From contig OX044363.1 of NCBI GenBank assembly GCA_943846685.1, positions 724,001-788,000 on the forward strand: 64,000 nucleotides of DNA, read 5' to 3'. A program made the position numbers and the translations under genes. Under the pieces are notes generated by a model. That model was not told the DNA's origin, made no database searches, and saw only the letters and a program-made list of their open reading frames with translations. Below, in pieces: positions 9,262-17,872 of the stretch (positions are counted from its first letter, which is position 1; each line of letters begins with the position of its first letter). The stretch is from an uncultured Pseudomonadales bacterium (GTDB taxonomy: Bacteria; Pseudomonadota; Gammaproteobacteria; Pseudomonadales; Porticoccaceae).

Positions 9262-10896
9262 TTGACTGACACTACTGATACCTCGGCTAAAACCGACCAA
9301 AGCTCAAATAGCAAACCATCAAACTCATCATCACGAGGCGGAAGACGACGTGGCCGCGGTCGTGGTGGCAATAAAAAATGGTCTGTCGATCAATTTGTCG
9401 TTGAGCCTCAAGAGGGCAAGGTTCGTTTTCATGACTTCGATTTGCCGCTGTCGCTTATGCGCGGTATTCAAGATGCGGGCTTTTCCTACTGCACACCGAT
9501 TCAGGGAGCCTCTCTGCCCCACACGCTGCGCAGCCACGATATGGTCGGCAAGGCTCAAACCGGCACCGGCAAAACAGCCGCATTCTTGCTCAGCACGATC
9601 AGTGATTTATTAAAGCACCCCATCGAAGATGAGCGCTATATGGGTGAAGCGCGGGCGCTAATTTTGGCCCCGACCCGAGAGCTAGCGATTCAGATTGGTG
9701 AAGATGCAGAGCAGTTGGTCAAACATACCGACCTTAAAGTACATACTCTGGTTGGCGGTATGGATTACGCCAAACAGCTGCAAAAAGTCCAGAAGAATCA
9801 TTGCGATATTCTGGTCGGAACACCGGGCCGTCTGCTCGATTTCGCCAACAATAAAGATATTCACCTCGATCAGGTTGAGGTGCTAATTATCGATGAAGCC
9901 GATCGTATGCTCGATATGGGCTTTATCCCTCAGGTGCGCCGACTGGTGCGACTGACCCCACCCCGTGAAGATCGCCAGACATTATTGTTCTCTGCGACCT
10001 TTACGCCGGAAGTGCTGCGCCTCTCTGAACAGTGGACTGATAAACCAGTGATGCTCGAGATGGAGCCTGAGCGTGTGGCGACTGATACCGTCGAGCAGAA
10101 GATTTTTATTACCACGGCCAGTGAAAAATTTAATCTGCTGCAAAATATTCTTAAGGATGATGCGGTAGAGAGCGTAATGGTCTTTGCCAATCGCCGAGAT
10201 ATCTGTCGAACCCTTTACGAGCGTCTGAAAAAGCAGGGCTTTAAAGTGGGTTTGATTGCCGGTGATGTGCCGCAGAATCGCCGCATGAAAACCCTCGAAT
10301 CATTTAAAAATGGCAGCCTTAAAGTGATGGTCGCCACCGATGTTGCCGGTCGCGGTATTCATGTTAATGGCGTAAGTCATGTTATTAATTTCACCTTGCC
10401 AGAAGAGCCGGAAGATTATGTTCACCGTATCGGTCGAACTGGTCGTGCCGGTCAAACCGGTATTTCAGTAAGCTTTGCCTGTGAAGACGATGCGTTTTTA
10501 CTCGAGCCGATTGAAAAGCTACTGGATATGAAACTGCCTTGCACCATGCCAGATGAGTCTCTGTTAGCTGATATCCCAACACCAACTCGCAAGCGCTCCC
10601 CAGCGCCGAAGAAAGAGGCCCCGGCAAAGGCTGCAAAGCCAGAGGTTGCTGAAACAGCTGAAGCGCAGCCCTTAATTGCAAAGCCTGTTGTTGAAAAGCC
10701 TGCCGCGGAAAAGCCGGTAGAAGAACCTGTAAAAGAAGAACCGGCTAAAGCAGAGCCTGTAAAAGCAGAGCTAGTTAAGGAAGAGCCAGTTAAAGAAGAG
10801 CCTGTTGAGCAAGAAGCACCTAAGCAAGAAGCACCTAAGCAAGAAGCTCCTAAAGAAGAAGCACCAAAAGCCGAGCAGGAAAAAGCGGCTGAGTAA
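9262..10896 (+). CDS. rhlB: RhlB-type DEAD-box RNA helicase
   Basis: This is an ATP-dependent RNA helicase of the type that joins the RNase E degradosome. An Arg/Gly-rich N-terminal segment ([15 protein letters not shown]) precedes the Q motif region (FHDFDLPL...YCTPIQ). Then follow Walker [21 protein letters not shown] in [15 protein letters not shown] in LLFSATF, and [10 protein letters not shown]. The core VVEPQEGK...RFHDF closely resembles Pseudomonas RhlB. The start is uncertain: no ATG is in frame; the TTG at 9262 (544 aa) gives a sensible N-terminus, and upstream TTG codons are possible. The last 100 residues are a Lys/Glu/Pro/Ala-rich tail with repeated QEAPK and KEEPV units. Confidence 0.9.
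   Translation: MTDTTDTSAKTDQSSNSKPSNSSSRGGRRRGRGRGGNKKWSVDQFVVEPQEGKVRFHDFDLPLSLMRGIQDAGFSYCTPIQGASLPHTLRSHDMVGKAQTGTGKTAAFLLSTISDLLKHPIEDERYMGEARALILAPTRELAIQIGEDAEQLVKHTDLKVHTLVGGMDYAKQLQKVQKNHCDILVGTPGRLLDFANNKDIHLDQVEVLIIDEADRMLDMGFIPQVRRLVRLTPPREDRQTLLFSATFTPEVLRLSEQWTDKPVMLEMEPERVATDTVEQKIFITTASEKFNLLQNILKDDAVESVMVFANRRDICRTLYERLKKQGFKVGLIAGDVPQNRRMKTLESFKNGSLKVMVATDVAGRGIHVNGVSHVINFTLPEEPEDYVHRIGRTGRAGQTGISVSFACEDDAFLLEPIEKLLDMKLPCTMPDESLLADIPTPTRKRSPAPKKEAPAKAAKPEVAETAEAQPLIAKPVVEKPAAEKPVEEPVKEEPAKAEPVKAELVKEEPVKEEPVEQEAPKQEAPKQEAPKEEAPKAEQEKAAE
10810..10869. repeat. 15-bp tandem repeats in the rhlB tail
   Basis: Four 15-bp units (CAAGAAGCACCTAAG at 10810-10824 and 10825-10839, then two diverged copies to 10869) encode repeated Q/E-EAPK. 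The low-complexity acidic/basic tail they form is not part of the helicase fold. Confidence 0.9.
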
Positions 10897-10897
10897 T

Positions 10898-10922
10898 CCC
10901 TTTTAGCAACTAGCTAAAAGGG
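10898..10922. terminator. Bidirectional hairpin between rhlB and cysZ
   Basis: A perfect 10-bp stem CCCTTTTAGC / GCTAAAAGGG with a 5-nt loop fills the 26-bp gap between the convergent rhlB and cysZ stop codons. The stem contains TTTT and AAAA but has no long downstream T-run. Confidence 0.6.
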
Positions 10923-11681
10923 TTAACGCTTCTGATCACTGAACTCGCGGCACCATAACAGGGTGCCGCCGACTACCGTCGCAGGCAGTAGAATCAGATT
11001 AAGCACTGGAACCGCCGCCGCACAAAGAGCCGATAATCCAAAGCCCATTGATAACCAGCGCTGCTTTCCAGCGATCTGGCGAACTTCCCTAAACCCCAGC
11101 TGATCGCTGTCCCCGGGATAATCAAAATACTGTATTGCCAGAGACCAGGCGGCCCAACTGCCGGCAATCACTGGCGCAAAAATATTGATCAGCGGGATAA
11201 GGCTAAGGATTAAAGTCACCAATAAAACGCCAATAGTGCGTGGCACCATATAAGCCAGTATCTGCAGTTCCCGAAGAAAACTATCTCGAGCTGTATGTAG
11301 CATTGTGGTCAAAGTCTCAGCGGTTTGATCACTGTCGCCACGCTCCATGGCAATTACTCGCTCGGCAATAATGCCATAAAACGGCGAGCCAATCAGATGG
11401 GCGAACAGCGTAAAGGTAAAGGCATAGACAACCAGTGTCAGCAGTGCAAACAGCAGCCATATTATCCAGACTAACCACTCCAGCCATTGCGGCACCGAGG
11501 CAGTGAGCCAGTTGAGCCAATCGCTCACCCAGAGTCCGGCAAACCAGGTGGCCGCTGAGAACATGACAATATTAATGAACACCGGAATAATAACCAGCCA
11601 GCGAATACGTCGATGCCAGAGCAACTTTAACCCTTCGATAATCAAGGAGGGTGTCGCGAGCGGGGACAGGGGCTGATGCAT
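10923..11681 (-). CDS. cysZ: CysZ-like sulfate transporter / EI24-family membrane protein
   Basis: The 252-aa protein matches the length and layout of CysZ, an inner-membrane sulfate uptake channel feeding cysteine synthesis. Hydrophobic helices appear at about residues 27-55, 68-92, 145-175 and 205-240. Conserved-looking segments include LIGSPFYGIIAERV and SWAAWSLAIQYFDYPGD. It is convergent with rhlB. Two serine acetyltransferase genes elsewhere in the window belong to the same pathway, but this gene is not in an operon with them. Confidence 0.85.
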   Translation of the reverse strand: MHQPLSPLATPSLIIEGLKLLWHRRIRWLVIIPVFINIVMFSAATWFAGLWVSDWLNWLTASVPQWLEWLVWIIWLLFALLTLVVYAFTFTLFAHLIGSPFYGIIAERVIAMERGDSDQTAETLTTMLHTARDSFLRELQILAYMVPRTIGVLLVTLILSLIPLINIFAPVIAGSWAAWSLAIQYFDYPGDSDQLGFREVRQIAGKQRWLSMGFGLSALCAAAVPVLNLILLPATVVGGTLLWCREFSDQKR

Positions 11682-11803
11682 TTTGAAAGGAATCCTCGGC
11701 TGTGGTTGCGGCTGCAGCTATTTTTACAGATTACAGAATAGCATCTATGCTTTAGCTAACTGCAGTTTTCTAATTATGATTTAATTTTTCTCAGAGGACG
11801 GAT

Positions 11804-12544
11804 ATGAAGAAATTAACAAAAATAGTTTCAGTCATTATTTTATTGGCTATCGCACTGCTGATCTTTGTGATTACCAATCTCGATCGCGGTATCAAGACCG
11901 CCGTCGAATCGATTGGCCCGGAGATTACTCAGTCTCAGGTTACCCTGAGTTCGGTGGATCTTTCCCTGACCACAGCGAAGGGTAGTTTTAGCGGATTGCG
12001 CGTCGGCAACCCCGAGGGTTTTGCGGCAGCCAATGCCTTTACCTTGGGAGAGATCAGCTTTGCTATGAATGCTGAGTCGCTGGCCACGGATACTATTATT
12101 ATTGAGTCCCTGCGGATTGTGGCACCAGAAATTACTATGGAGCGGGCCGATGGGCGCAGTAATCTCGATCAGATTCAGTCGAATATCGCCGCTTATCTGG
12201 GTACTGAACAGAGCAGTGCTGATGAGGCTGCCAGTGAAAGTGGCAAAAAGTTTATTATCCGCGATTTGAGAATTACTGACGGCAAGGTTCACTACGCTAT
12301 TTTAGGCGGCAAGGGCCTTGATCTGGCGCTGCCTGATTTGCATCTTACCGATATAGGTCAGTCTGAAGGCAAGAGCGGGGGCGTTACCGCGGCCGAGGCA
12401 GCGGGAGAAATTGTCAGTGCTATTACCAGCGCAGCGGGCAAGGCGGTTAGCCAGTCAGGGGCGGTTCGGGATATAGGTCGATCGCTGGAAGATCAGGTTA
12501 AAGAAAAAGCCGGTGCGCTCAAAGGACTATTTGATAGAAAGTGA
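11804..12544 (+). CDS. AsmA-like envelope protein (unknown function)
   Basis: The 246-aa product starts with an N-terminal membrane anchor (LTKIVSVIILLAIALLIFVITNL). A beta-rich region follows (VTLSSVDLSLTTAKGSFSGLRVGNPEGF, IIIESLRIVAPEITMERADGRSNLDQI) like the first domain of AsmA/DUF748 proteins, which sit at the inner membrane and are linked to lipid or outer-membrane homeostasis. The C-terminus is alanine-rich and helical. A good Shine-Dalgarno (AGAGGA) precedes the ATG. It is convergent with smpB. Confidence 0.6.
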   Translation: MKKLTKIVSVIILLAIALLIFVITNLDRGIKTAVESIGPEITQSQVTLSSVDLSLTTAKGSFSGLRVGNPEGFAAANAFTLGEISFAMNAESLATDTIIIESLRIVAPEITMERADGRSNLDQIQSNIAAYLGTEQSSADEAASESGKKFIIRDLRITDGKVHYAILGGKGLDLALPDLHLTDIGQSEGKSGGVTAAEAAGEIVSAITSAAGKAVSQSGAVRDIGRSLEDQVKEKAGALKGLFDRK

Positions 12545-12566
12545 TCTTTTATAAAAGAGCTGATTA

Positions 12567-13040
12567 TTAAGAGTGGCGCATAATCCGCTGTTTTTGACGA
12601 TCCCAGTCGCGCTCTTTCTCATCCTGACGTTTGTCGAAATCGGCCTTGCCTTTGGCGAGGGCGATCTCGCACTTCACCAGATGATTTTTCCAGTACAGCG
12701 CGGTGCACACACAGGTGTGGCCCTTCTGGTTAACCCCGGCCTCAAGCTTGTCGAGTTCGCGACGATTGAGTAACAGCTTGCGCGAGCGGATCGGCTCGGT
12801 GACATAGTGGGTTGAAGCCGTTTTCAGCGGAGTGATATTAGTGCCGATTAAATAGGCCTCACCATTCTGAATCAACACGTAGGTGTCAGTTAAATTAACC
12901 TTGCCATCGCGCAGGCTTTTCACTTCCCAGCCCATCAAAGCAATTCCCGCCTCAAACTTATCTTCCAGGAAATAGTTGTGCTTCGCCTTCTTGTTGAGGG
13001 CGATAGTATTCGATGGGACTTTAGGTTTCTTTTTCGTCAT
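12567..13040 (-). CDS. smpB: SmpB, tmRNA-binding protein
   Basis: SmpB delivers tmRNA (ssrA) to stalled ribosomes for trans-translation. The 157-aa protein begins [38 protein letters not shown], the family signature. It ends with the basic tail [22 protein letters not shown], whose DWDRQK-like element enters the decoding centre. It is divergent from the NSS transporter that separates it from ratA. No ssrA gene is visible in this window. Confidence 0.97.
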   Translation of the reverse strand: MTKKKPKVPSNTIALNKKAKHNYFLEDKFEAGIALMGWEVKSLRDGKVNLTDTYVLIQNGEAYLIGTNITPLKTASTHYVTEPIRSRKLLLNRRELDKLEAGVNQKGHTCVCTALYWKNHLVKCEIALAKGKADFDKRQDEKERDWDRQKQRIMRHS

Positions 13041-13162
13041 AGGAGCTAATTATACGTTGGCTGATCGATTTATCATAAACAAATGCACCGGCTCAGGACG
13101 TTTTTTATTAGGATCGTTCTGGGGATAGCGTTACAATTCGGGATAAAAATTGGAGAGGTTTT

Positions 13163-14536
13163 ATGGGCTTGCAACAAAAAGGGATGCACGGAACCTGGGC
13201 TAGTCGCTGGACATTTATTATGGCGGCCACCGGCTCGGCGGTTGGGCTTGGCAATATGTGGAAGTTTCCCTATGTGGCCGGCAACAACGGTGGTGGTGCA
13301 TTTGTTCTCGCTTATCTAGCCTGTATTTTATTGATTGGTGTGCCGGTGATGATGGCCGAGGTGGCTATTGGTCGCCGCGGACGCCAGAGCCCAATTAACT
13401 CGGTACGCGAACTGGTTTCAGAGAGCGGCGCGCATTCAGCTTGGCGTCATCTCGGCTGGCTAGGTGTTATCGCCGGTATGCTCATTATTTCTTTTTACGC
13501 GGTGATTGCCGGTTGGGCGCTGGATTATATTTTTGCCATGGCCTCCGGCGAATTGCGCGGCGCCAACGGTGATGCCGCCTCTGCGGTGTTTGGTAATCTC
13601 TTGGCAGACCCAGTTCGACTGATAGGTTGGCAGACATTCTTTCTGCTGCTGTGTGTCGGTGTGGTGGTTGGTGGTGTCAAAAAAGGGCTCGGCATCGCTG
13701 TCGAAATATTAATGCCGCTGCTATTTATTATGCTGTTTGTGCTCTTGGGCTTTAGTATTTTCCGCGGTAATTTTCAGGCGGGCTGGGATTTTCTGTTTAG
13801 CTTTAATCTCGATGCCCTGACCGGACGCGGACTGCTCGAAGCAATGGGGCAGGCATTTTTCACCCTCAGTATTGGTATGGGCGCGATTATGGCCTACGGT
13901 GCCTATATGCCTCAGAACGCCAATATAGGTAAGACTATTTTAACCGTGGCCTTTTTCGATAGCATGGTGGCGATTATTTCCGGGTTGGTGATCTTCCCGA
14001 TTGTTTTTGCTACCCCGGGACTTGAGCCCGGTGCTGGTCCCGGATTGATGTTTATTAGTTTGCCGGTAGCCTTTGGCAGTATGCCCGGTGGTCTGTTGAT
14101 CGGTTCGGCATTTTTTGTGCTGGTGACTATTGCCGCATGGAGTTCGGCGATCTCTCTACTTGAGCCCGGCGTTGCCTGGTTGATCGAAGCTAAAAATATG
14201 ACTCGGGTTCAGGCTAACCTTTTAATCGCCGGTGGCACCTGGTTGCTCGGATTGGGCAGCGTATTTTCATTTAATATCTGGTCAGAGGCGACCGTGGCCG
14301 GCTTTACCTTCTTTGATTTCCTCGACTTTTTAACCTCAAATGTCATGCTGCCTCTGTCCGGACTATTGATCGCGCTGTTTGTCGGCTATGTGATGAAAGA
14401 GCAATTTGTCGATGATGAAATGCAGGGCACGCCGCCATTGGTGATGAAGCTGTGGCGTTTCACCCTTCGCTATATAGCACCGGTGGCCATCTCGGCTGTG
14501 TTTGTGATGGGCATTTACGACAAGTTCTTCTCTTGA
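13163..14536 (+). CDS. Sodium:neurotransmitter-symporter (NSS) family transporter
   Basis: A 457-aa, roughly 12-helix LeuT-fold transporter expected to take up amino acids or related solutes with Na+. Helix 1 has the hallmark unwound Na+/substrate site GSAVGLGNMWKFPYVAGNNGGGAF. Later helices have MGAIMAYGAYMP and AAWSSAISLLEP, also typical. GAGAGG precedes the ATG. It is followed 7 bp later by ratA, so the two are probably co-transcribed. Its position inside the otherwise conserved smpB/ratA/rnfH/bamE cluster is unusual. The substrate is unknown. Confidence 0.92.
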   Translation: MGLQQKGMHGTWASRWTFIMAATGSAVGLGNMWKFPYVAGNNGGGAFVLAYLACILLIGVPVMMAEVAIGRRGRQSPINSVRELVSESGAHSAWRHLGWLGVIAGMLIISFYAVIAGWALDYIFAMASGELRGANGDAASAVFGNLLADPVRLIGWQTFFLLLCVGVVVGGVKKGLGIAVEILMPLLFIMLFVLLGFSIFRGNFQAGWDFLFSFNLDALTGRGLLEAMGQAFFTLSIGMGAIMAYGAYMPQNANIGKTILTVAFFDSMVAIISGLVIFPIVFATPGLEPGAGPGLMFISLPVAFGSMPGGLLIGSAFFVLVTIAAWSSAISLLEPGVAWLIEAKNMTRVQANLLIAGGTWLLGLGSVFSFNIWSEATVAGFTFFDFLDFLTSNVMLPLSGLLIALFVGYVMKEQFVDDEMQGTPPLVMKLWRFTLRYIAPVAISAVFVMGIYDKFFS

Positions 14537-14543
14537 GGTCTCT

Positions 14544-14987
14544 GTGAATACTGTACAGCGCACCGCTCTGGTGATGCACTCAGATCAAGCCATGTTTGAT
14601 CTGGTCAATGATGTGGCAAGCTACCCGCAGTTTATGCAGGGTTGCCAGACCGCTGAGGTGTTTGAGCATACCGAGCAGCAAATGGTTGCACGGCTGGACT
14701 TAAAAAAGGGCGGCGTGAAGACCAGCTTTATGACCAGAAACCGATTGCAGGCGCCCTCGGAGATAGAGATGAGCCTTGAGGACGGGCCGTTTAAAAGCTT
14801 AAAAGGGGTGTGGAGATTTAAAGCGCTGACCCCCCAGGCTTGCAAGGTAAGTCTCGATTTGGAATTTGAATTTAACAGTACGGCGGTGGGCTTGGCTGCA
14901 TCGAAACTATTCTCTAGCATGGCCAACGAGCTTGTAGACTCACTCTGTCGTCGAGCTGACCAGATTTATGGAAACAAAAATGACTGA
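14544..14987 (+). CDS. ratA: RatA/Coq10-like START-domain protein
   Basis: This 147-aa SRPBCC/START-fold protein starts with GTG (GAGG 6 nt upstream). It has the typical TALVMHSDQAMFDLVNDVASYPQFMQGC opening and a closing helix AASKLFSSMANELVDSLCRRADQIYG. E. coli RatA was described as interfering with 70S assembly, while the wider family is viewed as coenzyme-Q-binding (Coq10-like); the latter is the safer reading. It overlaps rnfH by 8 bp, as in the standard ratA-rnfH pair. Confidence 0.9.
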   Translation: MNTVQRTALVMHSDQAMFDLVNDVASYPQFMQGCQTAEVFEHTEQQMVARLDLKKGGVKTSFMTRNRLQAPSEIEMSLEDGPFKSLKGVWRFKALTPQACKVSLDLEFEFNSTAVGLAASKLFSSMANELVDSLCRRADQIYGNKND

Positions 14988-15327
14988 TAATAAAAAAGAC
15001 ACTCAAGCAAATATCACCGTAGAAGTGGTTTACGGATTGCCTGAAAAACAGAAGCTGATAAAACTCGAGGTGGCGGTTGGCACCACAGCTTATCAAGCGG
15101 TGGTGCAGTCGGGGATTTTACACAGCTTCCCTGAAATCGATTTACCGAATAGCAAGATGGGTATCTTTTCTCAGGTACTCGGCACCAAGGGGTTGCCGGA
15201 GCCGGATGCTTACCAGATGCAGGAGAGGGATCGGGTTGAAATCTACCGACCTCTAATCGCCGATCCCAAAGAAGTTCGCCGTCGCCGTGCCGAAGAGGCA
15301 AAGCTTAAAAAGCAGCAGGGCGCCTAA
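14980..15327 (+). CDS. rnfH: RnfH-family ubiquitin-fold protein
   Basis: The small RnfH/UPF0125 protein has the family core VEVVYGLPEKQKLIKLEV and the diagnostic C-terminus RDRVEIYRPLIADPKEVRRRRAE. I chose the ATG at 14980 (115 aa, overlapping the ratA stop); an ATG at 14968 would add four residues. The function is unknown; it is the usual partner gene of ratA. Its stop codon lies in a perfect 9-bp tandem duplication (15322-15339). Confidence 0.92.
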   Translation: MTDNKKDTQANITVEVVYGLPEKQKLIKLEVAVGTTAYQAVVQSGILHSFPEIDLPNSKMGIFSQVLGTKGLPEPDAYQMQERDRVEIYRPLIADPKEVRRRRAEEAKLKKQQGA

Positions 15328-15339
15328 AAGGCCTAAAAG
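15322..15339. repeat. 9-bp tandem duplication across the rnfH stop codon
   Basis: GCCTAAAAG occurs twice back-to-back (15322-15330, 15331-15339). The rnfH TAA at 15325-15327 is in the first copy, so the second copy carries a duplicate TAA. Confidence 0.95.
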
Positions 15340-15349
15340 AAACTAGGGC

Positions 15350-15703
15350 TTATCGGGCTTCGGGCTTTGCAGTGCTAGGTAGGTAGTCGCCAGTCATGCG
15401 TTCAAGCTTATCTTCAGCATTGAAAAAGATAGTTACCTGTTCCTGAGTCTCTTTGCCTGCAGACGTCACTCGATTGTAATAATAATCCCAACGCGACTGG
15501 TTAAAGGTATCGACCACCAACGGTGTACCCAGGACAAAGCGAACCTGAGACTTGGTCATGCCTGGACGCAGCTTATCAATCATCTCCTGATCGACGATAT
15601 TTCCCTGCTGTACATCAACTTTGTGCACGCCAGGAAACTTTACCCAGCTACAGCCGGTGGAAAGAAGAGATAAACTAATCAAACAAAGTAGAACTATTCG
15701 CAT
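15350..15703 (-). CDS. bamE: BamE (SmpA), BAM complex lipoprotein
   Basis: BamE is a small lipoprotein of the beta-barrel assembly machine in the outer membrane. The 117-aa precursor has a signal peptide with lipobox STGC and Cys18. The SmpA/OmlA core follows: GNIVDQEMIDKLRPGMTKSQVRFVLGTPLVVDTF, then DYYYNR and the final FFNAEDKLERMTGDYLP strand. It is divergent from fur (70-bp spacer) and convergent with rnfH, as in Pseudomonas and E. coli neighbourhoods. Confidence 0.96.
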   Translation of the reverse strand: MRIVLLCLISLSLLSTGCSWVKFPGVHKVDVQQGNIVDQEMIDKLRPGMTKSQVRFVLGTPLVVDTFNQSRWDYYYNRVTSAGKETQEQVTIFFNAEDKLERMTGDYLPSTAKPEAR

Positions 15704-15773
15704 CTGTGGGGTTCCAGTTAGTTGCGCGAATAGGGATAATACCCAAAGCGACTAACATAGAGAAGAGCTAATC

Positions 15774-16181
15774 ATGACTCTAGAAGATCAAGAATTAAAA
15801 AAAGTCGGTCTAAAGGTCACCGTACCGAGAATTAAAATCTTACAGATTCTCGAAAACTGCCTCAATCGTCATATGACAGCCGAAGATATCTATCAAGCAT
15901 TGCGTGATGCCGGTGAAGATGTGGGTATTGCCACCGTCTACCGTGTGCTCACCCAATTCGAAGCGGCGGGTCTTATTGAAAGACATAACTTTGACAATGG
16001 GCCAGCGGTCTATGAGATTGATCGCGGTGAGCACCACGACCATATGGTATGCACTGACACTGGCAAAGTTATTGAGTTTCACGATGCTGAAATTGAAAAG
16101 CTGCAAGAGCGCATAGCCACCAAAAATGGCTACCAGCTGGTCGGTCACAATCTGGTTTTGTACGTAAAGCCTCTGGCCTGA
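15774..16181 (+). CDS. fur: Fur, ferric uptake regulator
   Basis: This iron-responsive repressor has 135 aa, the short Pseudomonas-like form. The N-terminal winged helix has LKVTVPRIKILQILE and the recognition helix GIATVYRVLTQFEAAGLI. The metal-binding region is EHHDHMVCTDTGKVIEF. The second cysteine of the E. coli CxxC is a threonine here, as in Pseudomonas-type Fur, and the C-terminal Cys-containing tail is absent. A structural zinc site of the E. coli kind is therefore unlikely. No convincing Fur box was found in the short divergent bamE-fur spacer. Confidence 0.97.
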   Translation: MTLEDQELKKVGLKVTVPRIKILQILENCLNRHMTAEDIYQALRDAGEDVGIATVYRVLTQFEAAGLIERHNFDNGPAVYEIDRGEHHDHMVCTDTGKVIEFHDAEIEKLQERIATKNGYQLVGHNLVLYVKPLA

Positions 16182-16399
16182 TCAGAGGTTCGGCTACCGT
16201 TCGTCGGGTGCTTTGGAATTATCCAAATTACTCGGCTAGACTTGTTTGAAGTGTTTAAGGAATCACCACTGAAATAATTCTCTTTTATTTCACTTTTAAT
16301 TCGCCCCTAAGCATCTATTTTAGATTTTAGGAGGCAGTGGTGAGAACAAAAATAAATTAGGTCAATTCGACTCAATTTTGTTTTATAAGGAGAAATAAT

Positions 16400-16747
16400 A
16401 TGCCAAACGACATGCCAGAAAAAACTTCAAATACAGACTCTCAATTCGATATCTCGAAAAAAATTCCAACCCTATTTCAAGTTATTTATCAGGTTGCTAT
16501 TGGACTGGTAGTGATTGCCGCTGTGGTTTTATTCGCCCCGCTACCGCCGCTAATTATTGCGCTTATTGTTCTCGGTGCCGCCGCATTATTGGCACTGATT
16601 GGAGTCGCGGCCTTTCATGCATTTACCTGCGCTATCAAGGCTCACTACGCGGCTAATGCAGCCGGCGCCGCTGCTACTTATGGTTTTCCCACCTATGCTG
16701 CGCTCAAGGCCTCTTGGCCATGGCTGGTGCGTTTGGCGGCCTGCTAA
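16400..16747 (+). CDS. Small membrane protein of unknown function
   Basis: A 115-aa protein with a strong ribosome site (AAGGAG, 9 nt before ATG), so it is likely expressed. A polar N-terminus of about 24 residues is followed by a long hydrophobic region, IYQVAIGLVVIAAVVLFAPLPPLIIALIVLG and AAALLALIGVAAFHAFTCA, giving two probable helices. An Ala/Tyr-rich C-terminus ends WPWLVRLAAC. I do not recognise the family. It precedes the DUF2235 hydrolase by 80 bp, but a strong hairpin lies between them. Confidence 0.7.
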   Translation: MPNDMPEKTSNTDSQFDISKKIPTLFQVIYQVAIGLVVIAAVVLFAPLPPLIIALIVLGAAALLALIGVAAFHAFTCAIKAHYAANAAGAAATYGFPTYAALKASWPWLVRLAAC

Positions 16748-16760
16748 AAAGATTAGAATT

Positions 16761-16789
16761 CCCATCCCGATTATTCTGATCGGGATGGG
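16761..16789 (+). terminator. Hairpin between the small membrane gene and the DUF2235 gene
   Basis: A perfect 11-bp stem CCCATCCCGAT / ATCGGGATGGG with a 7-nt loop is followed by TTTATT. It probably terminates or attenuates transcription after the 115-aa gene, or stabilises its 3' end, so the DUF2235 gene may be expressed at a lower level. Confidence 0.7.
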
Positions 16790-16827
16790 TTTATTGCTGT
16801 AAAACCACAGGGAAGTGAGAGATCAAT

Positions 16828-17859
16828 ATGAAACGCATAGTTATCTGTGCCGACGGCACATGGAACCGTCCAGAGAAAGACCTCGAAAAAGATCAGCCCA
16901 CCAATGTTCTAAAGCTCGCTCGAAGTATTAAACCCACCGCCTCGGATGGAACAGCCCAGCAGGTTTTTTACGACTGGGGTGTGGGTTCCTACTACGCTTC
17001 GGTGGGCGGCGGTGTGACCGGTAAAGGCATTAATAAAAATATTATGGATGACTACCGCTATATTGTTCAGAACTACTCCCCTGGAGATGAGATCTATCTG
17101 TTCGGGTTTAGCCGTGGCGCCTATACCGTGCGCAGTCTCTGCGGGCTAATTAATAACTGCGGTATTCTCAAGCGCGCCGATGCCCGATTGATTGAAAGTG
17201 CCTTTGCCCACTACAAAAAGCCTGGCAAAGCCTTTCGGCCCGGCGGTGAAGCCTCGGTTAAATTTCGCAGCCAACACTCTCACGCCAGCCGCAATATTGC
17301 CTTTGTCGGTGTCTGGGATACGGTCGGCGCGTTGGGTGTGCCGTTTTCTTTTCTCGGTCTTATGGATCGCGAAGATGAATTTCACGATACCAAGATGGGT
17401 GCCAATATTAAGGTTGCCCGCCATGCGCTGGCGATTGATGAGCTGCGCTCGGACTTTGAGCCGACCATATGGCAGCCGCGGCAGGGCATGAGCTTAAAGC
17501 AGGTGTGGTTTTGTGGTGTGCACAGTAACGTGGGTGGCAGTTATCCGGCGGATGCCGATGGTGGGCTGCTGTCAGATATTCCGATGCAGTGGATGGCCAA
17601 GCAGGCCAGAGCCGAGGGGCTGCAAATTGAACCGCATCTGGCAGCCAGCTTAAATCCCAGTGCCACGGCAAAACTGCATCAGTCGAGAAAGCATATCTAT
17701 CGTTCCAAGCGGCCATTTCACCGTCCTATAGATCATGGCAGTGGAGAGGTTTTAATTCATCGCTCGGTCAAGCAGCGCTGGCAGGCGGACGATAAATATC
17801 GCCCGGTGAACCTGAAGAACTTTGTGCAGGAACAGGGTTGGCCGCAGCTTGTCGATTAG
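16828..17859 (+). CDS. DUF2235 alpha/beta hydrolase (Tle1-like phospholipase fold)
   Basis: The 343-aa protein opens RIVICADGTWNRPE, typical of DUF2235. It has the nucleophile elbow GFSRGAYTVR (Ser95), an acidic residue in GVWDTVGALG (Asp164) and a histidine in VHSNVGGSYP (His232), forming a plausible Ser-Asp-His triad. Members include type VI secretion phospholipase effectors of the Tle1 group. Here there is no signal peptide and no VgrG, PAAR or immunity gene, so a housekeeping or stress-related lipid hydrolase is equally possible. GGAAGTGAGAG precedes the ATG. Confidence 0.85.
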   Translation: MKRIVICADGTWNRPEKDLEKDQPTNVLKLARSIKPTASDGTAQQVFYDWGVGSYYASVGGGVTGKGINKNIMDDYRYIVQNYSPGDEIYLFGFSRGAYTVRSLCGLINNCGILKRADARLIESAFAHYKKPGKAFRPGGEASVKFRSQHSHASRNIAFVGVWDTVGALGVPFSFLGLMDREDEFHDTKMGANIKVARHALAIDELRSDFEPTIWQPRQGMSLKQVWFCGVHSNVGGSYPADADGGLLSDIPMQWMAKQARAEGLQIEPHLAASLNPSATAKLHQSRKHIYRSKRPFHRPIDHGSGEVLIHRSVKQRWQADDKYRPVNLKNFVQEQGWPQLVD

Positions 17860-17872
17860 ACCAACTCCTGTA

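Noticed and set aside
16828..17859. Type VI secretion effector module
   Set aside because: Only the DUF2235 fold supports it; there is no vgrG, PAAR, hcp or immunity gene in the window.
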